Notes: generated by a model not told the origin, from the sequence alone. Positions 16,427 through 26,960 are shown, counted from the first letter of the stretch. The stretch: DNA of 64,000 bases from DATBLQ01 sp036555325 (GCA_036555325.1 DATBLQ010000057.1:46243-110242), one strand, 5' to 3'. A program made the numbers and translations.

Positions 16427-19400
16427 ATGGCAGGCTGGCAGGCCAGTCAAATAGCAGTGACCCCGGAGGGCTTGCCCGCCCGCAGCGGTCTATACGACCC
16501 GGGCCATGAGCATGACGCCTGCGGTATTGGCCTCTATGCCAGCATCAACAACATTCCAAGCCACGCGATCATCGAGTGTGGCCTGACCATTCTTAAGAAC
16601 CTCGAGCATCGTGGAGCGGTCGGCGCCGATCCGAAAGCGGGCGACGGTGCTGGCATCATGACCCAGCTCCCGCATGAGTTTCTTGCTGACGAAGCCGAGC
16701 GGCTGAAGTTCACTCTTCCCCCGCCTCGTCACTATGCCGTGGGTTATTTGTTCATGCCGCGCGAAGCCAACCTTCGTCAGGAAATCGAACGCCTTTGGCG
16801 CGAGACAGCGGTTGAAGAGGGCCTGCGCGTGATCGGCTGGCGTGACGTGCCCGTCGATGACAGCGTGCTTGGCGTTACGGTCAAGAAGACCGAACCCTGG
16901 CACCGCCAGATGTTCATCGCGCCGGGGCCGACGATTCGCGACGAAATACATTTCGAGCGTAAGCTCTTCGTGTGCCGCAAGGTCGTGTCAAACCGCGTCA
17001 TCGAGGTCCTCGGCCATGCCGCTCGAAGCTATTATCCGGTGTCCGTATCAACCCGCACCATCGTCTACAAAGGTCTGGTGCTCGGTAAGGATCTGGGGTC
17101 TTACTATCGCGACTTGAGCAGTCCCAAGTTCGCATCGGCATTGGCGCTCGTTCACCAGCGCTTCTCCACCAACACCTTCCCATCCTGGCCGCTTGCCCAC
17201 CCCTATCGCTACGTCTGCCACAACGGCGAAATCAATACGCTGCGTGGCAATTACAACTGGATGGCTGCGCGGCAGGCCAACATGAAGTCCGATGTCTTGG
17301 GCAAGGATCTCGAGAAGCTCTGGCCCATCTCCTATGAGGGCCAGTCCGATTCCGCCTGCTTCGACAACGCGCTCGAGCTGCTGTTCATGGGCGGATATTC
17401 CCTGCCGCACGCCATGATGATGCTCATTCCCGAGGCGTGGGCCGGCAATCCACTCATGGATGAGCATCGCCGTGCGTTCTATGAGTACCATGCAGCGCTG
17501 ATGGAGCCGTGGGATGGTCCTGCCGCCATGGCGTTCACCGACGGCCGTCTCATCGGGGCAACGCTCGATCGCAATGGGCTCAGACCATCGAGGTATCTCG
17601 TCACCAATGACGGTTTTGTCGTCCTCGCCTCTGAAATGGGTGTGCTTAACATACCGGAAGAGAAGATCGTCAAAAAATGGCGCCTGCAGCCGGGCAAGAT
17701 GTTGCTCATCGACCTTGAGCAGAAGCGCATCATCTCCGACGACGAACTGAAACGTGATCTTTCGACGAAGCATCCTTACAAGGACTGGCTGAAGCGAACG
17801 CAGGTTGTGCTCCGCGAAGTCCCCCTGGCGAAGACCAGGCGGCCCAGGAGTCATGTTCCCCTGCTCGATCGTCAACAGGCCTTCGGCTACACGCAGGAGG
17901 ATTTGAAACTCTTGATGGCTCCCATGGCCCAGACCGGGCAGGAGGCGGTGGGCTCCATGGGCAACGACGCACCTATTTCCGCCATGTCGAACAGGCCCAA
18001 GCTTCTCGACACCTATTTCAAGCAGAATTTCGCGCAGGTCACGAACCCTCCGATCGATCCAATTCGTGAGGAGCTGGTGATGTCGCTCGTCTCATTCATC
18101 GGCCCACGTCCGAACTTGCTCGACCTCAAAGGCACCTCGAACCACATGCGGCTCGAGGTCGCGCAGCCGATTCTCACCAATGAAGAGCTCGAGCGCATTC
18201 GCACCATCGGCATCGTAAAGGAGAATCCATTTCGCACGGTGACCATCGATATCACGTACGATGTGGCCAACGGTCCCGAATTCATGGAAGCCGCCCTTGA
18301 GGCCATCTGCACCGGTGCCGAGCGTGCCGTGCAGGACGGCTATAACATCATCATTCTCTCCGACCGCGCGGTGAGTGCCGAAAAGGTGCCCATTCCGTCA
18401 CTTCTTGCAACATCGGCAACGCATCATCATCTGATCCGCAAAGGTTTGCGCACCTCCGTTGGGATCGTGGTCGAATCGGGCGAGCCCCGCGAGGTGCATC
18501 AGTTCTGCACCCTTGCCGGTTACGGGGCCGAAGCAATCAATCCCTATCTGGCATTCGAGAGTTTGGAAGATCTTCTCTTGCAGCTCGATGAAAAGATCGG
18601 CCACGAGGAACTTTTCAAAAGATACATAAAGGCCGTCGACAAGGGGATTCTGAAAGTGATGTCCAAAATGGGCATCTCGACCTACCAGTCCTATTGCGGC
18701 GCTCAGATTTTCGATGCCATCGGGTTGAGAACCGAATTCGTCCAGCGCTATTTCACCGGCACTGCATCTCAGATCGAGGGTGTTGGCCTAAGGGAAATTG
18801 CCGCGGAAGCATTCCGCCGCCACGAAGACGCGTTCGGCGAGAATCCGGTTTTTGCCACCTCCCTCGATATCGGCGGAGACTATAGCTACCGCATCCGCGG
18901 CGAGGCTCATGTGTGGACGCCCGAAACCGTCGCTCACCTGCAGCACGCGGTGCGCGCCGATAGCAGAGAGCGCTTTCGTGAATTTTCCAGGGCGGTTGAC
19001 AGCCAGGCGGAGTATTTGAAGGCGCCTCGCGGGCTCTTCCGCATACGCACCGCCGAAGAATTGGGGCGCGTGCCTGTATCCCTCGATCAGGTCGAGCCGG
19101 CGAAGGAAATCGTGCGCCGCTTCTCGACCGGCGCCATGTCATTTGGCTCGATAAGCCGGGAAGCGCACACGACTCTCGCCATCGCCATGAATCGCATCGG
19201 CGGCAAGTCGAATACCGGCGAAGGTGGCGAGGAACCCGATCGCTTCAAGCGGCTCCCGAGCGGCGACTCCATGCGCTCGGCCATCAAGCAGGTTGCCTCC
19301 GGCCGGTTCGGTGTGACCACCGAATATCTCGTCAACGCCGATTGCATGCAGATCAAGATCGCCCAAGGGGCAAAACCGGGCGAAGGGGGGCAGCTGCCGG

Positions 19401-21118
19401 GTCACAAGGTCGACGCCACCATTGCTCGCGTCCGCTATTCGACGCCGGGCGTGGCGTTGATTTCTCCGCCTCCCCATCATGACATCTACTGCATCGAGGA
19501 TTTGGCGCAGCTCATTTACGATTTGAAGAATGTCAATCCGGATGCTGCCGTGTCGGTGAAGCTCGTTTCCGAAGTTGGCGTCGGCACCGTCGCCGCCGGC
19601 GTTGCCAAGGCCCGCGCCGATCACGTCACCATTTCAGGGTATGAAGGCGGCACCGGCGCTTCCCCCTTGACCTCGATCAAGCACGCAGGATCTCCCTGGG
19701 AGATCGGCCTCGCCGAAACCCAGCAGACATTGGTTACCAACGCCTTGCGTGAACGCATAGCAGTTCAGGTTGACGGTGGACTCCGAACGGGTCGCGATGT
19801 GGTCATCGCCGCGCTCCTGGGTGCCGATGAAATGGGTTTCTCCACCGCGCCGCTCATTGCAGCGGGCTGCATCATGATGCGCAAGTGTCACTTGAACACA
19901 TGTCCCGTTGGAGTCGCGACGCAAGACCCCGTTTTGCGCAAGCGCTTCAGGGGCCAGCCCGAACATGTGATCAACTATTTCTTCTTTGTCGCCGAGGAGG
20001 TGCGGGCGATCCTCGCTTCGCTCGGCGCACGCTCGTTGGACGAGATCATCGGAGCCACCGAGTTCGTCGATCAAACCAAGGCGCTGGAGCACTGGAAGGC
20101 CCATGGCCTCGATTTCTCGCGGCTTTTCCAAAAGCCGGAGAATTACCGCGAAACGCCAGTCCGCAACACCGGCAGGCAGCACCACAATATTGAACGAGTG
20201 CTGGACCGCTCGCTCTTGGAAAGTGCCGCGCCCGCCTTGGCGCACGCTTCGCCCGTCGTGATCGAAAGAACCGTTCGCAACACCGATCGGACGATCGGCG
20301 CCATGCTTTCCGGCGAGATCGCCAAGCGTTACGGCCACGCCGGACTTCCCGACGATACGATCACAATCAACCTTCGCGGCGTCTCCGGTCAAAGCTTTGG
20401 GGCTTTTCTTGCCCATGGCGTAACCCTCGACCTCGTTGGCGAAGCCAACGATTATGTGGGCAAAGGCCTGTCGGGTGGCCGTATCATCGTTCGTCCCCCG
20501 GCCGAATCCGGCATTGTTCCGGAAGAATCGATCATCGTCGGTAACACGGTTCTCTACGGCGCGATTGCCGGAGAATGTTACTTCCGCGGTGTGGCAGGTG
20601 AGCGCTTTGCCGTCCGCAATTCGGGCGCCCTGGCTGTCATCGAGGGGCTGGGCGACCACGGATGCGAATACATGACCGGCGGGGTTGTCATCGTCATCGG
20701 CGAGACTGGACGCAATTTCGCAGCTGGAATGTCGGGCGGGGTTGCCTACGTCCTCGATTTGAAGGGAGACTTCAGGGAACGCTGCAACCTCGGCATGGTG
20801 GATTTGGCTCCGATTCCGGACGAGGAAGAAACGATCGAGCGCCTGCATCACCATGGGGGCGATCTTGAACATCACGGTCTCGTCGACATCAGCGCCGACA
20901 TGACCCGCCACGATGCCGAACGCATCTGGCAGCTCGTCGGCCGTCACTACAAGTACACAGGCTCAACCCGCGCCCGAACCATCCTTGATGCGTGGGATCG
21001 CTATTTGCCGCAGTTCGTGAAGATCATGCCCGTTGAATACCGTCGCGCTCTGCTTGAGCTGGAACGCGCCCAGGCGGCAAGTGACGGCATGCGGATCGGT
21101 CTTGCCAAGGGAGCCTGA
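16427..21118 (+). CDS. gltB: Glutamate synthase (NADPH) large subunit
   Basis: A 1563-residue alpha subunit of GOGAT, which transfers the amide N of glutamine to 2-oxoglutarate. The N-terminal glutaminase domain starts at the catalytic Cys32 in ACGIG, exposed by removal of a short propeptide. The central domain, the FMN/3Fe-4S synthase domain (cluster motif CHLNTCP) and the C-terminal GXGXG beta-helix follow in the usual order, and the length is standard. The ATG at 16427 is chosen because AGGGGAG lies about 6 bases upstream; a GTG two codons earlier is less likely. The gltD gene follows after 5 bases. Confidence 0.97.
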   Translation: MAGWQASQIAVTPEGLPARSGLYDPGHEHDACGIGLYASINNIPSHAIIECGLTILKNLEHRGAVGADPKAGDGAGIMTQLPHEFLADEAERLKFTLPPPRHYAVGYLFMPREANLRQEIERLWRETAVEEGLRVIGWRDVPVDDSVLGVTVKKTEPWHRQMFIAPGPTIRDEIHFERKLFVCRKVVSNRVIEVLGHAARSYYPVSVSTRTIVYKGLVLGKDLGSYYRDLSSPKFASALALVHQRFSTNTFPSWPLAHPYRYVCHNGEINTLRGNYNWMAARQANMKSDVLGKDLEKLWPISYEGQSDSACFDNALELLFMGGYSLPHAMMMLIPEAWAGNPLMDEHRRAFYEYHAALMEPWDGPAAMAFTDGRLIGATLDRNGLRPSRYLVTNDGFVVLASEMGVLNIPEEKIVKKWRLQPGKMLLIDLEQKRIISDDELKRDLSTKHPYKDWLKRTQVVLREVPLAKTRRPRSHVPLLDRQQAFGYTQEDLKLLMAPMAQTGQEAVGSMGNDAPISAMSNRPKLLDTYFKQNFAQVTNPPIDPIREELVMSLVSFIGPRPNLLDLKGTSNHMRLEVAQPILTNEELERIRTIGIVKENPFRTVTIDITYDVANGPEFMEAALEAICTGAERAVQDGYNIIILSDRAVSAEKVPIPSLLATSATHHHLIRKGLRTSVGIVVESGEPREVHQFCTLAGYGAEAINPYLAFESLEDLLLQLDEKIGHEELFKRYIKAVDKGILKVMSKMGISTYQSYCGAQIFDAIGLRTEFVQRYFTGTASQIEGVGLREIAAEAFRRHEDAFGENPVFATSLDIGGDYSYRIRGEAHVWTPETVAHLQHAVRADSRERFREFSRAVDSQAEYLKAPRGLFRIRTAEELGRVPVSLDQVEPAKEIVRRFSTGAMSFGSISREAHTTLAIAMNRIGGKSNTGEGGEEPDRFKRLPSGDSMRSAIKQVASGRFGVTTEYLVNADCMQIKIAQGAKPGEGGQLPGHKVDATIARVRYSTPGVALISPPPHHDIYCIEDLAQLIYDLKNVNPDAAVSVKLVSEVGVGTVAAGVAKARADHVTISGYEGGTGASPLTSIKHAGSPWEIGLAETQQTLVTNALRERIAVQVDGGLRTGRDVVIAALLGADEMGFSTAPLIAAGCIMMRKCHLNTCPVGVATQDPVLRKRFRGQPEHVINYFFFVAEEVRAILASLGARSLDEIIGATEFVDQTKALEHWKAHGLDFSRLFQKPENYRETPVRNTGRQHHNIERVLDRSLLESAAPALAHASPVVIERTVRNTDRTIGAMLSGEIAKRYGHAGLPDDTITINLRGVSGQSFGAFLAHGVTLDLVGEANDYVGKGLSGGRIIVRPPAESGIVPEESIIVGNTVLYGAIAGECYFRGVAGERFAVRNSGALAVIEGLGDHGCEYMTGGVVIVIGETGRNFAAGMSGGVAYVLDLKGDFRERCNLGMVDLAPIPDEEETIERLHHHGGDLEHHGLVDISADMTRHDAERIWQLVGRHYKYTGSTRARTILDAWDRYLPQFVKIMPVEYRRALLELERAQAASDGMRIGLAKGA

Positions 21119-21123
21119 CCGCC

Positions 21124-22542
21124 ATGGGCAAGATCACCGGCTTCCTTGAGATCGATCGGCAAGATCAGACATACCCCCCTGCGTCCGATCGCATCCGCCA
21201 TTTCCGCGAATTCATCCTTCCGCTCGATGATCGCGATACCCAGAAACAGGCGGCGCGATGCATGGACTGCGGTATTCCGTATTGTCACACCGGTTGCCCG
21301 GTGAACAACCAGATTCCCGAGTGGAACGATCTCGTCTATCAGGGAAATTGGCAAGAGGCGGCGCGCGATCTGCACTCCACCAACAATTTTCCCGAGTTCA
21401 CCGGACGCATTTGCTCCGCGCCTTGCGAGGAAGCCTGCACCCTCAATCTCGAAGACGCACCGGTGACCATCAAGAGCATTGAGCAGGCCATTGCCGACAA
21501 GGCCTGGGCCGAAGGCTGGGTCGTGCCTGAACCGCCCGAGCAGCTTACCGGCAAACGCGTTGCGATTGTGGGTTCAGGTCCCGCAGGGCTTGCCGCTGCC
21601 CAGCAGCTCGCTCGCGTCGGGCACGAAGTACACGTCTTCGAGCGCGAACCAAGGGCCGGCGGTTTGCTGCGGTATGGGATTCCCGATTTCAAGATGGAGA
21701 AGCAAGGAATCGACCTGCGCGTCAAGCAAATGGAAGCGGAAGGGGTAACGTTCCACTACAACGTCGATATCGGCAACGGCCGTCCCTTGCGGTCTCTCAC
21801 CGGCGTGTACGATGCAGTCTTGCTGGCAATCGGCGCCGAGCGTCCTCGCGATCCGCAGATTCCGGGGAGTGAGCTGGCTGGCTGTCACTACGCCATGCCG
21901 TTCCTCGTCCAACAAAACAAACGGTTGGGCAACGATCCTTTGGGCGATGAAAAGCCCCTGTTGGCCACCGGCAAGAATGTCGTCGTGATCGGCGGCGGTG
22001 ACACCGCATCGGATTGCATCGGTACGTCCTTTCGCCAGGGCGCTCTGTCCGTGACCCAGCTTGACATACGCCCGATGCCGCCCGAGCGCGAGAACAAGCT
22101 GCTCGTTTGGCCCTACTGGCCGACCAAGTTCCGCACCTCATCCAGCCAGGCAGAAGGTGCCGCCCGCGAATTCGCCTGTGCCACTCTGCGGATTGTCGGC
22201 AGGAACGGCCAGGTCGCCGGTGTCGAATGTGCCAGGGTGAACGAAAAACGCGAACCCATTGCGGGAACCGAGTTCCTCTTTCCGGCCGAACTCGTTCTGC
22301 TGGCGATCGGATTTGCCGGTCCGAAAGAGGAAGGGCTCTTGCAGGAAATCCATATCGACCGCGACAGACGGACCAATCTCAAAGCTTCAACCGACGACTA
22401 CCGGACATCCGTCGCCAAGATTTTTGCCGCCGGCGATGCTCGCAAGGGTCAGTCGCTTGTGGTCTGGGCAATTCGCGAAGGGCGACAGGCCGCCCGCGCG
22501 ATTGATGAGTTCCTCATGGGCTCTTCGTCATTGCCAAGATGA
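21124..22542 (+). CDS. gltD: Glutamate synthase (NADPH) small subunit
   Basis: The 472-residue beta subunit of GOGAT, which oxidises NADPH and feeds electrons to GltB. The N-terminal Cys-rich segment CMDCGIPYCHTGCP and a later CSAPCEEAC bind two 4Fe-4S clusters. An FAD Rossmann motif (VGSGPAGLAAAQQL, near residue 145) and an NADPH-binding motif (VIGGGDTASDC, near 290) follow, and FAAGDARKG lies near the C-terminus. It is directly behind gltB (5-base gap), so translation is probably coupled. Its stop adjoins that of the convergent SGNH-hydrolase gene. Confidence 0.97.
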   Translation: MGKITGFLEIDRQDQTYPPASDRIRHFREFILPLDDRDTQKQAARCMDCGIPYCHTGCPVNNQIPEWNDLVYQGNWQEAARDLHSTNNFPEFTGRICSAPCEEACTLNLEDAPVTIKSIEQAIADKAWAEGWVVPEPPEQLTGKRVAIVGSGPAGLAAAQQLARVGHEVHVFEREPRAGGLLRYGIPDFKMEKQGIDLRVKQMEAEGVTFHYNVDIGNGRPLRSLTGVYDAVLLAIGAERPRDPQIPGSELAGCHYAMPFLVQQNKRLGNDPLGDEKPLLATGKNVVVIGGGDTASDCIGTSFRQGALSVTQLDIRPMPPERENKLLVWPYWPTKFRTSSSQAEGAAREFACATLRIVGRNGQVAGVECARVNEKREPIAGTEFLFPAELVLLAIGFAGPKEEGLLQEIHIDRDRRTNLKASTDDYRTSVAKIFAAGDARKGQSLVVWAIREGRQAARAIDEFLMGSSSLPR

Positions 22543-23724
22543 TTACTGCGCCTTTGGCCAGCTGAAATCGTCATAACGCCCCTTGCGCGCTCTCGGCCAG
22601 CGGCCTTCGAACAGCAACCGCCCCGCGTTTGTGTCGGCTCCAACCCGTGATCTGAGCGCGCTGATGACCAATTCCGGCGTTCCAATGAGATCGCTCTTCG
22701 CATGCCCTCCCCGCCCGCTGACGGCCAGCACCGCCGATGCCCATTGCGGGTCTCCTACGACATAGGTCAAGGAAGTCTCCTCTTTCGCTCCTGGCATCTG
22801 CCCGAAAACCGGCATCGGGCGAATTATCTTTTCCGGCGCAGGTCGAACGGGGTCATCCAAATGCGGCGACACAAAACCCCGCACCACTTTTCCGTCGGCG
22901 ACGGCAATGTCGCGTCTTATTGCGTCAAGCAAAAGCATCGCCAGCCTATCGTTGCCGGATTTGAGGAAGTGAATTCCATCCCTCGATCGCAGTCGCGTCA
23001 CTTTGCCGGATGCATCCGCCCCCTGATCGGTATAATTGCCGTTGACATCGCTGAAAACTCTTCGCGTTTCCACATATTTGACATGCTGTCTCAGCGCGCG
23101 GTCGCGCTGGACCGTTGCGATGTAATTCGTTTCGCCTTCAAGGGCCACTGGGCCCATGGGCGGTAGCTCCACCCAGTAGATGGCTATGCCTCGGCTCTTC
23201 AGCAGATCGATGATCGTGTCCACCCGTTGCGCATAAACGCTCGCCCATTCAGGCGTAGCGAACGGAATGGGACCCGAGATGGTGCGGATATCCTGCCCGT
23301 CATTGCTGCCGAGGAGAATAACCGCGATCGCCATTTCCCGCCGTTCGTGAATCTTCGGCAAGGCAACGGCCCAGTCATAGAACTCCGGTCGCGCCAGTCC
23401 GGAATCGTCCTTAAACCGCCCGTCGATAACAAGCCTGAGATCGCCTTCTGCCATCCTGCTCATCCCCGCAAACAGCCCGGCAGCGAGGGAATCGCCGAAA
23501 ACGAAGAGCTGATAGGACTCTTTCGCGTCGCCGATGTAGGATTTGGACAATTTCGGCACTGTCACCACCGCTGTCGGCTGCGGCTGGGGTTGAGTGACCG
23601 GCTGGGACTCAGCGGTGGACGGCTGGGGGTCGGTGGCAGTGGATTGAGCGGCAGCGACGGCGGGGCTTGCAACAAGAATTGCCCAGACAAGCAGACCTCT
23701 AGCCAAATGCGCTGTTGTTGACAT
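22543..23724 (-). CDS. Exported SGNH/GDSL hydrolase, DUF459 family
   Basis: A 393-residue protein. A signal peptide (residues 1-26, ending AAA) is followed by a Pro/Gln/Thr-rich linker (about 28-55) and an SGNH esterase domain: block I GDSLAAG (Ser nucleophile), block III GSNDGQD, and block V DGIHF (Asp/His). This fits the DUF459 group, periplasmic SGNH proteins often linked with cell-envelope polysaccharide or peptidoglycan genes. It lies 5 bases after the lytic transglycosylase gene and is presumably co-transcribed, pointing to de-esterification (for example de-acetylation) of wall glycan. The substrate is inferred. Confidence 0.82.
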   Translation of the reverse strand: MSTTAHLARGLLVWAILVASPAVAAAQSTATDPQPSTAESQPVTQPQPQPTAVVTVPKLSKSYIGDAKESYQLFVFGDSLAAGLFAGMSRMAEGDLRLVIDGRFKDDSGLARPEFYDWAVALPKIHERREMAIAVILLGSNDGQDIRTISGPIPFATPEWASVYAQRVDTIIDLLKSRGIAIYWVELPPMGPVALEGETNYIATVQRDRALRQHVKYVETRRVFSDVNGNYTDQGADASGKVTRLRSRDGIHFLKSGNDRLAMLLLDAIRRDIAVADGKVVRGFVSPHLDDPVRPAPEKIIRPMPVFGQMPGAKEETSLTYVVGDPQWASAVLAVSGRGGHAKSDLIGTPELVISALRSRVGADTNAGRLLFEGRWPRARKGRYDDFSWPKAQ

Positions 23725-23729
23725 CCGAG

Positions 23730-24941
23730 TTAACTTCCCTTGCGCAACTCGACGAGCAGCGCGCGCGTAGGAACCCCATCGAGTGTGAGCTTGCGGCTCT
23801 TCTGAAACGCTAGGATTGCTTCATAAGTACGCGCGCCAAAGCGACCGTCGGTTCCTCCGGTCGGAAAACCGTGGCCGATGAGTCGTTTTTGCATTTCCAC
23901 TCGCTCGGCGAAAGTGAGCTCTATGTTCTGGTCAGGCCATTTGGCCATGAACGGACCTGATCCGCGCAGGCGGTCGGCCAGATGTCCAACCGCTATCGCA
24001 TAGGAATGCGACTCATTATAGGCCATGATCGCATTGAAATTCTGCGTCACCAGGAAAGGAGGACCATCAAGTCCCTGCGGCATTATTATGAAGGCCTTTG
24101 TATCGGCTTCACCGAACTCTCCCTTCATCGGCCTGACACCGAGTTTTTTCCATTCGCCAATGCTGCGTGGACGTGCCCGGCCTATGAGAGAGAGATCGAA
24201 CTTTGCCGGGAGGGCAACTTCCCACCCCCACGGTCGTGACGATGACCACCCCGATTTCTTCAGGTAATGGGCCGTCGAAGCAAGCGCATCTGCTTCCGAA
24301 CCCCAGATGTCGCGAACCCCGTCCCCGGTCCAGTCCACTGCAAAGGCAAGATAGGATGTCGGAATGAATTGCGTATGTCCCATGGCACCCGCCCAGGAGC
24401 CAACGAAGCGATCGGCCGGGACGACGCCGCTTTGCATGATCTTGAGCGCCGCGACTATCTGCGGCCGCGCATAATTTTTCCGCGAGCCCCTGTAGGCGAG
24501 CGTCGCCAGCGAGCGCATAACGCTCATCGAGCCCTTGTCCTGCCCAAAGTTGCTTTCAATGCCCCAAATCGCAACCAAAATATGACGATCGACTCCGAAC
24601 TTGCGCTCGATCGCCGAGAGCAGGCCTGCCTTTGTGGCAAGCATCGCTCGTCCGGTATCGATCCGTGCGGGAGTTACCGCTTTTGACAGATACTGCGAAG
24701 TGGTTGACGTGAATTCGGGTTGGTTCTCCGCCATTTTCAGGACGAGCGGATCCGGCTCCACAACTCCGGCAAAGGCCCGATCGAACGTGCCGCGTTTGAT
24801 TTTTGCAGCGGATGCCTGTGGCCATAGCGTGCCGATGAAGGCTTGGAAAGCGGGCTCGAAGGCCCAGCTCGAAGCCGAGGAAAATGCTAACGACACTGCC
24901 GCCGCCGCCACTACTGCGATGCGTTTCTTCATGCCTGACAC
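23730..24941 (-). CDS. Lytic murein transglycosylase, MltB type
   Basis: A 403-residue exported protein. The signal peptide (about 1-27) is followed by the MltB-type catalytic domain, with the catalytic Glu in WGIESNFG near residue 127 and TQFIPTSYLAFAVDWTGDG further on. The C-terminal segment (about 335-400) is a peptidoglycan-binding domain 1 module ending GVPTRALLVELRK. It cleaves glycan strands of peptidoglycan to 1,6-anhydro ends in the periplasm. No lipobox Cys is seen, so it is soluble rather than a lipoprotein. It lies between galE and the SGNH hydrolase gene. Confidence 0.9.
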   Translation of the reverse strand: MSGMKKRIAVVAAAAVSLAFSSASSWAFEPAFQAFIGTLWPQASAAKIKRGTFDRAFAGVVEPDPLVLKMAENQPEFTSTTSQYLSKAVTPARIDTGRAMLATKAGLLSAIERKFGVDRHILVAIWGIESNFGQDKGSMSVMRSLATLAYRGSRKNYARPQIVAALKIMQSGVVPADRFVGSWAGAMGHTQFIPTSYLAFAVDWTGDGVRDIWGSEADALASTAHYLKKSGWSSSRPWGWEVALPAKFDLSLIGRARPRSIGEWKKLGVRPMKGEFGEADTKAFIIMPQGLDGPPFLVTQNFNAIMAYNESHSYAIAVGHLADRLRGSGPFMAKWPDQNIELTFAERVEMQKRLIGHGFPTGGTDGRFGARTYEAILAFQKSRKLTLDGVPTRALLVELRKGS

Positions 24942-24977
24942 TAGCCTTCGGGTGAGTCCCGCTCAAGTTTCCGCATA

Positions 24978-25970
24978 TTAGCTGCCTGCGTTATGCCGCA
25001 TCAATTTCTTTTCCCACGTCAAGGCGGATGTCACAATCTCGTCAAGATTGTCCCACCTCGGAGACCATCTAAGAATTGTTCTTGCCCGATCCGCTGAAGC
25101 TACGATTCTTGCGGAGTCCCCTGCCCGCCGGCCGGCAAGCCGCACATTGAGTTTCTGTTGTCCTGCCCTCTCGACCGCTCGAATGACTTCCAAAACTGAA
25201 TAACCTCTTCCATACCCGCAATTGAACACACCTCCCTGACGGCCCGATCGAAGGTGAGTCATGGCATCGACATGTGCAGCGATAAGATCGCTCACGTGGA
25301 TGTAGTCGCGGATGCACGTGCCATCCGGCGTTTCGTAATCCGTCCCGAAAACCTCCATCTGCCCTCGCTGACCAAGCAGCGTCTGGCAGGCGACCTTGAT
25401 CAGATGCGTGGCCCGCGGATTGGATTGTCCGGTCCTGCCTTTGGGATCGGCTCCTGCAACATTGAAATATCTAAGGGAAACATAATTGAGACCATGGGCG
25501 TGTGCGCTGTCGGCAAGCATCCACTCCGTCATCAGCTTCGATTTTCCGTAAGGTGAGACCGGCACGGTTTGCGCATCTTCGCTCACCGGAATGGTCTTCG
25601 GCTCACCATAGACTGCCGCCGTGGAGGAAAAGATGAAATTGGCAACGCCATGTCGAACCGCCGCCGCGATAAGCTCTCTCGACTTCACCGTATTATTCAA
25701 ATAATAGCCGAGCGGATCGCTGACCGAGTCCGGCACGACGATGGAGCCGGCAAAATGGACAATCGTGTCCACCCCGCCTCTGCCCAATACCCGGTCGAGC
25801 AGCGTCTCGTCGCCGATATCGCCCTCGATGAGATTTGCTTCTGGCGGCAGGACCCACCAAGCACCTGTTGAAAGGTTGTCGATGACGACGACGTCTTCGC
25901 CTCGATCAAGCAATTCGAACACCATGTGGCTGCCGATGTAACCGGCGCCGCCCGTCACCAGAACCGTCAT
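24978..25970 (-). CDS. galE: UDP-glucose 4-epimerase
   Basis: A 330-residue extended short-chain dehydrogenase that interconverts UDP-glucose and UDP-galactose. NAD motif VTGGAGYIGSH lies near the start, and the catalytic STAAVYGEP (Ser) and YGKSK (Tyr-x-x-x-Lys) follow. The ATG at 25970 is preferred over a codon three residues earlier, because family members begin MTVLVTGGAG. It is divergent from galU, so the two supply UDP-sugars for surface polysaccharide. It heads the galE-mltB-SGNH run. Confidence 0.93.
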   Translation of the reverse strand: MTVLVTGGAGYIGSHMVFELLDRGEDVVVIDNLSTGAWWVLPPEANLIEGDIGDETLLDRVLGRGGVDTIVHFAGSIVVPDSVSDPLGYYLNNTVKSRELIAAAVRHGVANFIFSSTAAVYGEPKTIPVSEDAQTVPVSPYGKSKLMTEWMLADSAHAHGLNYVSLRYFNVAGADPKGRTGQSNPRATHLIKVACQTLLGQRGQMEVFGTDYETPDGTCIRDYIHVSDLIAAHVDAMTHLRSGRQGGVFNCGYGRGYSVLEVIRAVERAGQQKLNVRLAGRRAGDSARIVASADRARTILRWSPRWDNLDEIVTSALTWEKKLMRHNAGS

Positions 25971-26057
25971 CGAAAGCAATTCACCTTCTGGTCAAACCCG
26001 CCGAAACCTTTTAAGCCTATGGCGGTTTATTGCAACGGTCTCTCGCTAGCCAATACG

Positions 26058-26960
26058 ATGAAAACTTCCATCAAGAAGGCGGTGTTTCCGGTTGCCGGCC
26101 TTGGCACCCGCCTGTTGCCGGCCACCAAGGTCATCCCAAAGGAGATGCTGACGATCGTCGATCGCCCGGTTATTCAGCTCGTCGTCGAAGAGGCGCGCGA
26201 AGCGGGAATTGAGCATTTCATTTTCGTCACCGGCCGCAACAAGGGAACCATCGAAGACCACTTCGACAAGCAATACGAGCTGGAGGACGCTCTTCGTTTG
26301 CGCGGCAAGTCGCTTGAACTCGATTTGCTTGCGATGGGGCTTCCAACCGCAGGTCAGGCCAGTTTCACCCGCCAGCAGGAACCGCTGGGGTTGGGACACG
26401 CCATTTGGTGCGCTCGCGCTCTGGTGGGCGAGGAGCCATTCGCAATATTGCTGCCCGACATGCTCATCCACGCGAAGCCGGGGTGTCTTTCACAAATGGT
26501 AGAAATCTACACGCAAACCGGAGGCAACATTATTGCCGTGGAGCAGGTTCCTGCCGAGCACGTGCATCGCTATGGTGTCGTTGCGCCTGGAAAGAAGCTT
26601 GGAGGCGCATTCGAAATCACCGACATGGTGGAAAAGCCACGCGTCGAGTCCGCGCCATCCAACCTCATCATCTCGGGACGCTACATATTGCAGCCGTCCA
26701 TCTTTGCAAAACTGGCAAAGCAACGACGCGGTGCCGGTGGCGAGATCCAACTGACCGACGCCATGATCGAGCTCGTGCGCGAGGAACCTTTCTATGGGCT
26801 CCAATTTGTTGGCCGGACCTTCGATTGCGGCGACAGGCTCGGATTCTTGCTGGCCAACATGGCCTACGGTCTGGAGCACGAACTTGTGGGCAAGGAGTTC
26901 CGTGCCGCTCTCATCGACTATCTCAAATCCACGGGCATCGCCTCTAGCGAGCGATCCTGA
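26058..26960 (+). CDS. galU: UTP-glucose-1-phosphate uridylyltransferase
   Basis: A 300-residue nucleotidyltransferase that makes UDP-glucose. The family N-terminus KKAVFPVAGLGTRLLPATK (nucleotide loop) starts at the ATG at 26058, and VEEAREAGIEHFIFVTGRNK and DNA-encoded motifs such as EKPRVE and FDCGDRLGF follow. The longer reading frame upstream has no homology and runs into galE. It is divergent from galE and has a 17-base convergent overlap with the outer-membrane protein gene. Confidence 0.95.
   Translation: MKTSIKKAVFPVAGLGTRLLPATKVIPKEMLTIVDRPVIQLVVEEAREAGIEHFIFVTGRNKGTIEDHFDKQYELEDALRLRGKSLELDLLAMGLPTAGQASFTRQQEPLGLGHAIWCARALVGEEPFAILLPDMLIHAKPGCLSQMVEIYTQTGGNIIAVEQVPAEHVHRYGVVAPGKKLGGAFEITDMVEKPRVESAPSNLIISGRYILQPSIFAKLAKQRRGAGGEIQLTDAMIELVREEPFYGLQFVGRTFDCGDRLGFLLANMAYGLEHELVGKEFRAALIDYLKSTGIASSERS

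Noticed and set aside
19634..20947. A 437-codon leftward frame inside gltB.
   Set aside because: It is the antisense shadow of a strongly conserved gene; no motifs.
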